A stretch of DNA of 64,000 bases, from positions 124,001-188,000 of the forward strand of contig NZ_BDCU01000030.1 of the NCBI RefSeq assembly GCF_001618425.1. Reading direction: 5' to 3'. This document shows, piece after piece, positions 9,869 to 16,876 of the stretch (position 1 is its first letter; the number at the start of each line of letters is the position of its first letter). The DNA is from Nocardia fusca NBRC 14340. Lineage in GTDB: Bacteria > Actinomycetota > Actinomycetes > Mycobacteriales > Mycobacteriaceae. The position numbers and the translations under genes are program-made. Below the pieces are notes generated by a model. That model had not been told where the DNA came from, did no database searches, and saw nothing but the letters and a program-made list of their open reading frames with translations.

Positions 9869-10831
9869 ATGAGCACCGTGCCGGCCCGCGGGGTCCTCAT
9901 CGTCTCCGAAGCCGACGATCTGCACGCCGCGGCCATGGTGGCGACCCTGCGCGAACAGCACGCGATGTCGCCGCTCCGATGGGACCTGCGTGATTTCCCG
10001 CGTGAGCCGGGCAGTTTCCGGCTCGGGGCGGCCGGGGTCGAACGGTCGCTGGCGGGCCTGGCCGGTCTGGACGAGGTCGGATCGGTCTGGTGGCGGCGCC
10101 CGCATCCGAGCTCGGTACCGGCCGGGGTGCGCGCCGACGACAACGCCTACCGCCAGGCCGAATGCGACGCTTTCGTCCAGGGCCTGCTGTGGTCGCTGGG
10201 CGCCCAGTGGATCAACGATCCGGGCAACGACCGGATCGCCCATCGCAAGATCGTGCAACTCGATACCGCCCGGCGGGCCGGCTGCACGGTCCCGGACACA
10301 CTGGTCACCAACGATCCGGACGAGGCCCGCGAATTCATCGAAACCTGCGGCAGCCGCGTGGTTTTCAAACGTACCGGCACCTCCCGCGCCGAATTCTCCG
10401 AAACCCGGCTGGTCGGTACCGCCGATCTGGACCGGCTCGGCAGTATCCGCTGGGCGCCCACCACCTTCCAGCGCTATATCGATCCGGAATGCGATCTGCG
10501 GGTGGTGTGGGTGGACGGGCAGGAGTGGGCGGTGCGCATCGATTCCCGCGCCGGGGCCGGACGCGTCGACTCCCGGCTGGACACCTCGGTCGATTTCGTT
10601 CCCACCCTGCTACCGGCCGCCGTCAGCAAATCGCTGGCGACGCTGATGGGCACGCTGGGGCTGAGTTTCGGCGTCCTGGATCTGCGGGTGGGCCTCGACG
10701 GCGAGTACTACTTCCTCGAGGTCAACCCGCAGGGCCAGTTCGCCTATCTCGAGATCAAGACCGGGCTGCCGATCTTCACCAGTCTCGCCAACCTCCTGGT
10801 GTACGGAGACGGGGCCGTATCCGGCTGGTAA
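9869..10831 (+). CDS. ATP-grasp enzyme of the MvdD/TgmB (graspetide macrocyclase) type
   Basis: A 320-residue ATP-grasp protein. The pre-ATP-grasp domain ends with VWWRRPHP (73-80), a hallmark of the MvdC/MvdD/TgmB group. The nucleotide-binding Lys is K167 in VVFKRTG, then QRYIDPECDLRVVWVDGQEW (201-220) and the metal-binding end FLEVNPQGQFAYLE (282-295) follow, which is also typical of these enzymes rather than of D-Ala ligase or RimK. Known members activate an acidic side chain with ATP and form ester or amide crosslinks in a precursor peptide. The gene follows the 146-residue protein by 12 bases and is closed by a hairpin at 10866. No methyltransferase, protease or transporter gene accompanies it. 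Family call is firm; the actual peptide substrate is inferred. Confidence 0.85.
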   Translation: MSTVPARGVLIVSEADDLHAAAMVATLREQHAMSPLRWDLRDFPREPGSFRLGAAGVERSLAGLAGLDEVGSVWWRRPHPSSVPAGVRADDNAYRQAECDAFVQGLLWSLGAQWINDPGNDRIAHRKIVQLDTARRAGCTVPDTLVTNDPDEAREFIETCGSRVVFKRTGTSRAEFSETRLVGTADLDRLGSIRWAPTTFQRYIDPECDLRVVWVDGQEWAVRIDSRAGAGRVDSRLDTSVDFVPTLLPAAVSKSLATLMGTLGLSFGVLDLRVGLDGEYYFLEVNPQGQFAYLEIKTGLPIFTSLANLLVYGDGAVSGW

Positions 10832-10865
10832 GGACCGCGGCCGATCGATCCACGCACAGCCACTC

Positions 10866-10890
10866 GCCGCCGGGCGTAGGTCCCGGCGGC
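10866..10890. terminator. Terminator between the ATP-grasp and HTH genes
   Basis: GCCGCCGGG at 10866-10874 pairs perfectly with 10882-10890 around a 7-base loop, between two convergent genes. Confidence 0.6.
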
Positions 10891-10912
10891 GGAGCCTGCG
10901 AATACGGTGCGG

Positions 10913-11146
10913 CTAGCGGGATTTACGGCGGTTGGCGCCGCCACGGCTGCGGAGCTGCACATGCGACTCCGTCAGCACATTGTGGATGAACCCGTAGGAG
11001 CGGCCGGTCGCACGTGCCAGCGACCGGATACTCGCCCCCGCCTCGTATTGCTTCTTCAACTGGGTTTGCAGGCGATCCCGTGACTTACCCGTGACCCGGG
11101 TGCCCTTGCCCAATGTGCTCTTGCTCTGTACCGGCCTGTCGCCCAT
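10913..11146 (-). CDS. Small helix-turn-helix protein (Rv1473A-like)
   Basis: A 77-residue basic protein with a C-terminal helix-turn-helix: GASIRSLARATGRSYGFIHN followed by an Arg/Gly-rich end. In sequence and place (between acnR and the ABC-F gene) it corresponds to Mtb Rv1473A, annotated as a possible transcriptional regulator. The ATG at 11144-11146 is chosen because it has a strong GGAGGAAG just upstream and gives the family length; the frame is open further upstream but without a ribosome-binding site. The N-terminal half is polar with many Lys/Arg. Its targets are unknown; a nucleoid-associated or DNA-invertase-like HTH role is possible. Confidence 0.85.
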   Translation of the reverse strand: MGDRPVQSKSTLGKGTRVTGKSRDRLQTQLKKQYEAGASIRSLARATGRSYGFIHNVLTESHVQLRSRGGANRRKSR

Positions 11147-11228
11147 GGCTTCCTCCGAGTCGCCGAGCAGCGTCACTCTCAGGCTAAGCACTCGGCGACC
11201 ATCCGGCAATGAGTTCTTGTGATGAAAC

Positions 11229-12860
11229 TCACGCGAGCTGAATCAATTCCAGGTACTCGGCCGACCAGTGGTCCTCGGTGCCGTCCGGCAGCAAGATCAC
11301 CCGCTCCGGGTTCAGGGCCTCGGCAGCGCCCGGATCGTGGGTCACCAGCACCACCGCGCCCGCGTAGGTGCGCAGTGCGTCGAGGACCTGTTCGCGCGAG
11401 ACGGGGTCCAGGTTGTTGGTGGGCTCGTCGAGCAGCAGCACATTGGCCGCCGAGGAGACCAGGCCGGCCAGGGCGAGCCGGGTCTTCTCACCGCCCGACA
11501 GTGTCCCGGCGGGCTGCTCCAGTTGCGGCCCGGTGAACATGAAGGCGCCGAGCAGACCACGTAACTCCTGCTCGCCCGCGTCCGGCGCCGCGTGCCGGAT
11601 GTTCTCCCAGACCGTGGCCGTATCGTCCAGGGTGTCGTGTTCCTGCGCGAAATACCCCACCTTGAGGCCGTGACCGGGCACGAGTCCCCCGGCGGTGGGT
11701 TCCTCGGCGCCCGCCAGCAGCCGCAGCAGTGTGGTCTTGCCCGCGCCGTTGAGGCCGAGCACCACCACACGGCTGCCGCGGTCGATGGCCAGGTCCACGC
11801 CGGTGAAGATCTCCAGCGAGCCGTAGACCTTGGTGAGGTTCTCCGCCATCAGCGGCGTCTTTCCGCAGGCGGCCGGTTCGGGGAACTTGATCCGGGCGAC
11901 CTTGTCGGCCACGCGGACCTCGTCCAGTTCCGCCATCAGCCGATCGGCGCGCTTGGCCATATTCTGCGCGGCAACGGCTTTGGTGGCCTTGGCGCCGAGT
12001 TTCGCGGCCTGGGCGCGCAGCGCCGACGCCTTCTTCTCGGCATTGGCCCGCTCGCGGCGGCGGCGCTGTTCGTCGGTGGCGCGGGCGTCGAGGTACTTCT
12101 GCCAGCCCATGTTGTAGACATCGGCCTCGCCACGCACCGCGTCCAGGAACCACACCTTGTTGACCACGTCGGCGAGCAGATCGACATCGTGGCTGATCAC
12201 GATCAGGCCACCGTCGTGGTTCTGCAGGAAACCGCGCAACCAGGTGATGGAATCGGCGTCGAGATGGTTGGTGGGCTCGTCGAGCAGCAGCGTGGTGTCG
12301 GAACGGCCGCCGCTGCCGTCGGAGGCGGCGAACAGGATGCGCGCCAGTTCGATTCGCCGCCGTTGACCGCCGGACAGCGTACGCAGCGCCTGGTCCAGCA
12401 CCCGGTCCGGTAGTCCGAGACTGTTGCAGATCCGCGCGGCCTCGCTCTCGGCCACATAACCGCCGAGCGCGGAGAAGCGGTCCTCCAACCGGCCGTATTT
12501 CCGGACGGCACGTTCGCGTTCGGTCTCGTCGGCCAGTTCGGCCATCAGCGCCTGCTGCTTCTCCATATCGCGGATCAGCGCGTCCAGTCCGCGCGCCGAG
12601 AGCACCCGGTCGCGGGCCAGGACATCGAGATTTCCCTCGCGCGGATCCTGCGGGAGGTAACCGATATCGCTGGACCGCGTGATCGTCCCGGCGTACGGTT
12701 CGCCCTCTCCGGCGAGGATGCGCAGCGTGGTGGTCTTACCGGCGCCGTTACGCCCGACCAGGCCGATCCGGTCGCCGGCCTGTACCCGCAGCGCCGGTCC
12801 GGGCGCGGACAGCAGGGTACGGACGCCGGCCCGGACCTCGAGGTCGGTCGCGGTGATCAC
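11229..12860 (-). CDS. ABC-F family ATPase (Rv1473-like)
   Basis: A 543-residue protein with two ABC nucleotide-binding domains and no membrane segments, the ABC-F plan. Domain 1 has Walker A GLVGRNGAGKTTT near residue 33 and LSGGQRRRIELARILF; domain 2 has Walker A GLNGAGKTTLLR and LSGGEKTRLALAGL; both Walker B motifs end in DEPTNHLD or DEPTNNLD. The linker between them is rich in Arg, Lys and Ala. ABC-F proteins act on the ribosome, in antibiotic protection or translation control; Rv1473 has been annotated as macrolide-related. The GTG at 12858-12860 is preceded by AAGGAG with a 6-base spacer and agrees with the Mtb N-terminus; longer in-frame starts were rejected. Confidence 0.93.
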   Translation of the reverse strand: MITATDLEVRAGVRTLLSAPGPALRVQAGDRIGLVGRNGAGKTTTLRILAGEGEPYAGTITRSSDIGYLPQDPREGNLDVLARDRVLSARGLDALIRDMEKQQALMAELADETERERAVRKYGRLEDRFSALGGYVAESEAARICNSLGLPDRVLDQALRTLSGGQRRRIELARILFAASDGSGGRSDTTLLLDEPTNHLDADSITWLRGFLQNHDGGLIVISHDVDLLADVVNKVWFLDAVRGEADVYNMGWQKYLDARATDEQRRRRERANAEKKASALRAQAAKLGAKATKAVAAQNMAKRADRLMAELDEVRVADKVARIKFPEPAACGKTPLMAENLTKVYGSLEIFTGVDLAIDRGSRVVVLGLNGAGKTTLLRLLAGAEEPTAGGLVPGHGLKVGYFAQEHDTLDDTATVWENIRHAAPDAGEQELRGLLGAFMFTGPQLEQPAGTLSGGEKTRLALAGLVSSAANVLLLDEPTNNLDPVSREQVLDALRTYAGAVVLVTHDPGAAEALNPERVILLPDGTEDHWSAEYLELIQLA

Positions 12861-13053
12861 AGATATCTCCTTGGAAACACGGGTTGGGGGCAGTGGCCCG
12901 GTGCGCCCGACAGTGGGCCCATCCACCGATCATCGGATGTCTCCGGACACGGAACCATCGATTTTACCCGGACCACGACACTGCTCCGCCCCCGGCGGCC
13001 GGGGCGATCCGCGCCCGCCGAGGTCACCGGCGCGCACGGTAACGTGCCCGGAT

Positions 13054-13818
13054 ATGAGCACCGATCTGTTGGGCAAGAGTGCGCTGGTCTCCGGAGCCAG
13101 CCGTGGTATCGGCTACGCGGTGGCCGCCGAACTGCTGAGCCGGGGCGCGAATGTGCTGATCACCGCGCGCAAGGCCGAACCACTGGAGAAGGCGGCCGCC
13201 GAACTGCGGGCGCTGGGACACCAGGGCGAGGTCATCGCCCTGGCCGGTAACTCCGGCGACGACGAGGCACGTGCCGCCGCGGTGCAGCGCGCGGTCGCGG
13301 AGTTCGGGTCGCTGGACATCCTGATCAACAACACCGGGATCAACCCGGTCTACGGCGCGCTGATGGAAGCCGATCTGGACGCGGTGCGCAAGATCTTCGA
13401 TGTGAACGTCGTGGCCGCGCTCGGCTATATCCAGCAGGCGTACAAGGCGTGGATGGGCGAGCACGGCGGCGCCGTGGTGAACGTGGCCAGTGTGGCCGGT
13501 ATCCGCTCCACCGGTGTCATCGCGGCGTACGGCGCTTCCAAGGCCGCACTGATCCGGCTCACCGACGAGCTGGCCTGGCAGCTCGGCCCGAAGATCCGGG
13601 TCAACGCGGTGGCGCCCGGTGTGGTGAAGACCAGTTTCGCCGACGCGCTGTACTCGGCGGACGAGGAAGCCGCCGCGCAGGTGTACCCGATGAAGCGGCT
13701 CGGTTCGCCGGAGGACGTGGCCCGGCTGATCGCGTTCCTGGCCTCCGATCAGGCGGCGTGGATCACGGGCGAGACGGTGCGGGTCGACGGCGGGCTGCTG
13801 TCGACCGGCGGTATCTGA
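13054..13818 (+). CDS. Short-chain dehydrogenase/reductase (FabG-like)
   Basis: A 254-residue classical SDR. The Rossmann glycine motif GASRGIG is at 14-20, the structural motif appears as NNTG (instead of the usual NNAG) at 92-95, and the catalytic triad is S146, Y159 and K163 (YGASK). It should oxidise or reduce a hydroxyl/keto substrate with NAD(P)(H); the C-terminal VDGGLLSTGGI is typical of FabG-like oxidoreductases. The ATG at 13054 matches the domain start. It stands alone on the plus strand, ends at a very strong bidirectional terminator and faces a thioesterase gene. The substrate cannot be deduced. Confidence 0.92.
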   Translation: MSTDLLGKSALVSGASRGIGYAVAAELLSRGANVLITARKAEPLEKAAAELRALGHQGEVIALAGNSGDDEARAAAVQRAVAEFGSLDILINNTGINPVYGALMEADLDAVRKIFDVNVVAALGYIQQAYKAWMGEHGGAVVNVASVAGIRSTGVIAAYGASKAALIRLTDELAWQLGPKIRVNAVAPGVVKTSFADALYSADEEAAAQVYPMKRLGSPEDVARLIAFLASDQAAWITGETVRVDGGLLSTGGI

Positions 13819-13828
13819 ATCGATCGAC

Positions 13829-13868
13829 GAGGGCCGGGGCAGTGCTGACAGACACTGCCCCGGCCCTC
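13829..13868. terminator. Strong bidirectional terminator
   Basis: A perfect 16-base-pair stem (GAGGGCCGGGGCAGTG at 13829-13844 with 13853-13868) and an 8-base loop separate the SDR gene from the convergent thioesterase gene. Confidence 0.85.
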
Positions 13869-13899
13869 GGTGTTCCACCGGCCCTCGGCCGGCCCGTGT

Positions 13900-14346
13900 T
13901 CAGGAGCGATGGGGCAGATTCTGCAACCGGACCTGACCGCGTGCGACCAGCCGCCCGTCCGCGTCGGTGACCACCACCTGCCACAGCTGCTGCAGACCGC
14001 CGCGGTGCAGCGGGGTGGCCTCGGCGGTCAGCTTCCCGTCGCGCACCGCACGCAGGAAATCGGTGTTGTTGTTGACCCCGACCACCACACCGCGCTCGCC
14101 GTACCAGGCGGCGCCGCCGGTGCTGGCCAGGGTTTCCACCACGGTGCACAGCACTCCGCCGTTCTGGATACCGGCCGGCTGGTGCAACTGCGGCGTGACC
14201 GTCCATTCACCGCGGACGCGGTCGGGTCCCAGCTCGGTCACGTGCAGACCCATCAGATCCGCGAAAGTCCCCTTGTTGATCTCGTTGAGTTGTTCGGCAC
14301 TGAGATCGGCCATCGACATCGGGGGGCGGGTCTGCTGTTCGGTCAT
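13900..14346 (-). CDS. PaaI-type acyl-CoA thioesterase
   Basis: A 148-residue hotdog thioesterase of the PaaI group. The conserved stretch HQPAGIQNGGVLCTVVETLA (near residues 55-74) carries the catalytic-site signature in which the Gly-rich turn and the following acidic residue activate water. The C-terminal half (LQQLWQVVVTDADGRLVARG) closely resembles the protein at 29298, so the two are paralogues. It begins with ATG at 14344-14346. An IdeR-like box lies about 165 bases upstream (14513-14531), which may link it to iron, although a terminator hairpin sits between. Substrate unknown. Confidence 0.9.
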   Translation of the reverse strand: MTEQQTRPPMSMADLSAEQLNEINKGTFADLMGLHVTELGPDRVRGEWTVTPQLHQPAGIQNGGVLCTVVETLASTGGAAWYGERGVVVGVNNNTDFLRAVRDGKLTAEATPLHRGGLQQLWQVVVTDADGRLVARGQVRLQNLPHRS

Positions 14347-14411
14347 GGCTCCACAATCGCATGTGGATCCGAGGCCGGGAGCACGGGCCGGTGGGCGGCG
14401 GCGGAAAGAGA

Positions 14412-14446
14412 GCGGCGGACCCCACCTCGGAGATGGGGTCCGCCGC
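14412..14446 (-). terminator. Terminator downstream of the iron-box gene
   Basis: A perfect 13-base-pair stem (GCGGCGGACCCCA at 14412-14424 with 14434-14446) and a 9-base loop lie between the 14532-15239 gene and the thioesterase gene, both on the minus strand. Confidence 0.75.
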
Positions 14447-14512
14447 AGGCATTGGATCGGGGGTCACCGCAGCCCTCGGGACTCTCGCGCGATCCGTACG
14501 CCGCCTACGACT

Positions 14513-14531
14513 ATAGGGCAGGCTTACCTAA
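14513..14531 (-). promoter_or_regulatory. IdeR/DtxR-like iron box (second copy)
   Basis: Read on the minus strand, TTAGGTAAGCCTGCCCTAT matches the IdeR/DtxR consensus TWAGGTWAGSCTWACCTWA at 16 of 19 positions. It lies immediately after the stop of the 14532-15239 gene and upstream of the thioesterase gene. Whether it controls the thioesterase is open. Confidence 0.5.
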
Positions 14532-15239
14532 CTAGGCAACACGTTGGGCGCGCCTGATCGCCATTCCGCGCTCCTCCAGCGCCATCAGCAGCCCCTGCCC
14601 CCGGCGCGCACCTGCCACGGGATCGGTCCCGGCCAGGTCCGGAACGTAAGTGGTGGCCCCGGAAACGGATTCGGCCACCAGCGCCCAGAACCGGCGCGGA
14701 CTCAGCCCCGCACACCGCGCCAGCGCACCTTGGATCAGCAGCAGCGAAGGTTCGCAGCGGTAGGCGAGCCACACCCACATCGCCCGCTCGCACGGCAGCG
14801 AGACCACTCCGGGCGACCCCTCCAGCGGGTCGCCGGCCACCACGCGGATGGTGGTGTCGGTCAGGCCCGCCCAGTCGATACCGCCGTCGTTGTCGGTGTG
14901 GATCCACACATTCTCCAACCCGGGATCCCAGGCCCGGCCGTCGGCGACCCATAACGCGGCAACCCGGCCGAGCACGGCATGGATGAACGCGGTGGCCACC
15001 ACCTCCGAGGCGGCGGTCGCACTGATCATCTCCGCGGCGTGCCGTCGGTACATCAGGTCGATCCGACCCTCACGCAGGCCCGTGGACAGCGCCCACCAGC
15101 GACGTTTGCCCTGTTCGGCCATGGCCGCGGCGGCATAGACACGAGGATGCTCCGGCTGCAGGGACCGTAACCGGGAACACGCCGACCCGAATGCCGCCTC
15201 GTACGGACGGGGGATGCGCACAGTGGCGAGTTCGGACAT
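14532..15239 (-). CDS. Iron-box-controlled protein of unknown function (distantly FhuF-like)
   Basis: A 235-residue soluble protein. I do not recognise it with certainty; the region around NDGGIDWAGLTDTTIRVVAG and the following LPCERAMWVWLAYRC recalls actinobacterial proteins labelled ferric-iron reductase or (2Fe-2S)-binding, but the C-terminal Cys cluster that carries the iron-sulfur centre in FhuF is missing, only C154, C167 and C181-type single cysteines being present. The ATG at 15237-15239 has GAGGAGG six bases upstream. An IdeR-like box sits 47 bases upstream of the start, so iron-repressed expression is likely. A role in siderophore iron release or uptake is an inference from this control. 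Confidence 0.75.
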   Translation of the reverse strand: MSELATVRIPRPYEAAFGSACSRLRSLQPEHPRVYAAAAMAEQGKRRWWALSTGLREGRIDLMYRRHAAEMISATAASEVVATAFIHAVLGRVAALWVADGRAWDPGLENVWIHTDNDGGIDWAGLTDTTIRVVAGDPLEGSPGVVSLPCERAMWVWLAYRCEPSLLLIQGALARCAGLSPRRFWALVAESVSGATTYVPDLAGTDPVAGARRGQGLLMALEERGMAIRRAQRVA

Positions 15240-15285
15240 TCGAACCTCCTCGAGATCGGCGTCGCAGCAACGACTTGATCGAAAG

Positions 15286-15304
15286 ATAGGTTAGCCTTAC
15301 CAGA
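15286..15304 (-). promoter_or_regulatory. IdeR/DtxR-like iron box
   Basis: ATAGGTTAGCCTTACCAGA matches the consensus TWAGGTWAGSCTWACCTWA at 16 of 19 positions and lies 47 bases upstream of the ATG at 15239, overlapping the presumed promoter. Iron-loaded IdeR would repress the gene. Confidence 0.75.
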
Positions 15305-15456
15305 CCTAGCAAGTATTTCCCGCCGGGGAGGAAGTAACGGATCCGTGACGCCCCCGGCCCGTCCGGCGTGCGCCGCGACCGCCGAGCGCACTCGCCACCT
15401 CCATCACAGGACCGGCATTTCCGGTGCTCGACGCCCTATGACAATTCCCACGCCGT

Positions 15457-15498
15457 TACGACACCCTGTAGTACGGCACAGTGTCGTTGGCGTCGTAA
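15457..15498. promoter_or_regulatory. Cluster of BlaI-type half-sites upstream of blaI
   Basis: Four copies of a TGTMGTA-like half-site lie within 42 bases: TACGACA (15457-15463, reverse), TGTAGTA (15467-15473), TGTCGTT (15482-15488) and GTCGTAA (15492-15498). The first two form an inverted repeat with a 3-base spacer that resembles BlaI/MecI operators (TACTACA-N2-TGTAGTA). They lie 10-50 bases before the blaI start, as expected for autoregulation. Confidence 0.6.
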
Positions 15499-15507
15499 AA
15501 TCAAGAG

Positions 15508-15885
15508 ATGGCTGGACTTGGTGAACTCGAGAAAGCGGTTATGGACCAACTGTGGTCGGCCGATGAACCACAAACGGTCCGGCAGGTGCACGAGGCCCTG
15601 TCGGCGCGCCGCGAACTCGCGTACACCACGGTGATGACCGTGCTGCAGCGTCTCGCGAAGAAGAATCTGGTGGTACAGCGGCGCGACGACCGCGCCCACC
15701 GGTACGCTCCGGTACACACCCGCGACGAGCTGGTGGCCGGTCTCATGATGGACGCGCTGCAACAGGCCGACGAGGCCGGTAGCCGGGCCGCGGCCCTGGT
15801 GCACTTCGTGGAGCAGGTCGGCAAGGACGAGGCCGCGGCCCTACGGGACGCACTCGCTAAGCTCGAAGCAACCGAGGACAGATAG
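15508..15885 (+). CDS. blaI: BlaI/MecI/CopY-family repressor
   Basis: A 125-residue winged-helix repressor of the BlaI/MecI/CopY family, orthologous to Mtb Rv1846c. The DNA-binding domain covers residues 1-75 with the segment RRELAYTTVMTVLQRLAKKN as recognition helix, and the C-terminal helices form the dimer. In Mtb BlaI controls the beta-lactamase and its own operon and is inactivated through the neighbouring M56 peptidase. Here the same peptidase follows after 52 bases, and BlaI-like half-sites lie upstream. No beta-lactamase gene is in the window. The sequence directly before the ATG is AAGAG, so the mRNA leader must be short. Confidence 0.93.
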   Translation: MAGLGELEKAVMDQLWSADEPQTVRQVHEALSARRELAYTTVMTVLQRLAKKNLVVQRRDDRAHRYAPVHTRDELVAGLMMDALQQADEAGSRAAALVHFVEQVGKDEAAALRDALAKLEATEDR

Positions 15886-15937
15886 CCGCGCCGCATCGAC
15901 CTCGGACCCTGGCCCCACAACGCAGTGAGCAGAGTCG

Positions 15938-16876
15938 ATGAACGCAGCAGCACCGGCCTTCGCCGTACTTGCCTTGCTTCTCGCCGGTCCCGTCCCGGAA
16001 TCACTCAGCCGGGCGACCTGGACCTATCGCGTCCCGCGCGCCGCCCTCGTGCTCTGGCAGGCGATCGCGCTGGCCGCTGTGCTCAGCGCGTTCAGTTCCG
16101 GGCTCGCCATCGCCGCCGAGCTGCTGGTCCCCGGGCCGGACGGTCGCCCCACCACCAAACCCACCGATGAGATCGATGCGCTGGGCCTGCCCCTGTGGCT
16201 GGCCTATGTGTCGGTGTTCATGCTCACGCTGCTGATCGGCGCCCGGCTCGTCTACGCCTCGATCCGGGTGGGGGTACACACCCGGCGCCGCCGCGCCCAC
16301 CACCGCATGCTGGTCGATCTGCTCGACCAGAGCGGCCCGTTCCGGCGCGCCGCCGATATCCGGGTCCTGTCGTCCACCGAACCGATCGCCTACTGCCTGC
16401 CCGGGCTGCGGCGGCGGGTGGTGGTCAGCGCGGGCACCCTCGACAACCTCACCGAGCAGGAGCTCACCGCCATCCTCAGCCATGAGCGGTCGCATCTGCG
16501 GGCCCGCCACGATCTGGTGCTGGAGGCGTTCACCGCCGCGCACGAGGCCTTCCCGCGGTTCGTCCGGAGTAAATCCGCGCTGGATTCGGTGAAACTGCTC
16601 ATCGAGCTGCTCGCCGACGATTCCGCGGTCAAGGTCACCGGCCCGAAACCACTGGCCCGGGCCCTGGTGGCCTGCTCGAAATCGACCGCGCCGCAGGGCG
16701 CGCTCGCGGTGGGCGGGCCGAGCACGCTGATCCGTATCCAGCGCCTGGCCGGTCCACTCGGTGATCTCCGGATCGCCAGTGCCGCCTATCTCGCCTCGAT
16801 CGCCATCCTGGTGGTACCGACCCTGGCCGTCGCGATTCCCTGGCTGGTCGAACTGAGCCGGTTGTTCCGTGCCTGA
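15938..16876 (+). CDS. M56-family membrane metallopeptidase (BlaR1-like, Rv1845c)
   Basis: A 312-residue integral membrane protein with helices near 7-20, 35-60, 84-108 and 275-305. Between them is a cytosolic zinc peptidase domain with the HExxH motif HERSH at 182-186 and further acidic and basic residues (RARHDLVLEA) of the M56 family. The external penicillin-binding sensor domain of staphylococcal BlaR1 is absent, as in Mtb Rv1845c. The protein presumably cleaves BlaI in response to a cell-wall signal. It follows blaI and overlaps the helicase gene by 8 bases, so the three are likely one transcript. Confidence 0.9.
   Translation: MNAAAPAFAVLALLLAGPVPESLSRATWTYRVPRAALVLWQAIALAAVLSAFSSGLAIAAELLVPGPDGRPTTKPTDEIDALGLPLWLAYVSVFMLTLLIGARLVYASIRVGVHTRRRRAHHRMLVDLLDQSGPFRRAADIRVLSSTEPIAYCLPGLRRRVVVSAGTLDNLTEQELTAILSHERSHLRARHDLVLEAFTAAHEAFPRFVRSKSALDSVKLLIELLADDSAVKVTGPKPLARALVACSKSTAPQGALAVGGPSTLIRIQRLAGPLGDLRIASAAYLASIAILVVPTLAVAIPWLVELSRLFRA

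Noticed and set aside
9869..10831. D-alanine ligase or RimK-type glutamate ligase as name for the ATP-grasp gene
   Set aside because: The VWWRRP and FLEVNPQGQ motifs and the pre-ATP-grasp domain point to the MvdD/TgmB group, and no D-Ala-D-Ala or ribosomal S6 context exists.
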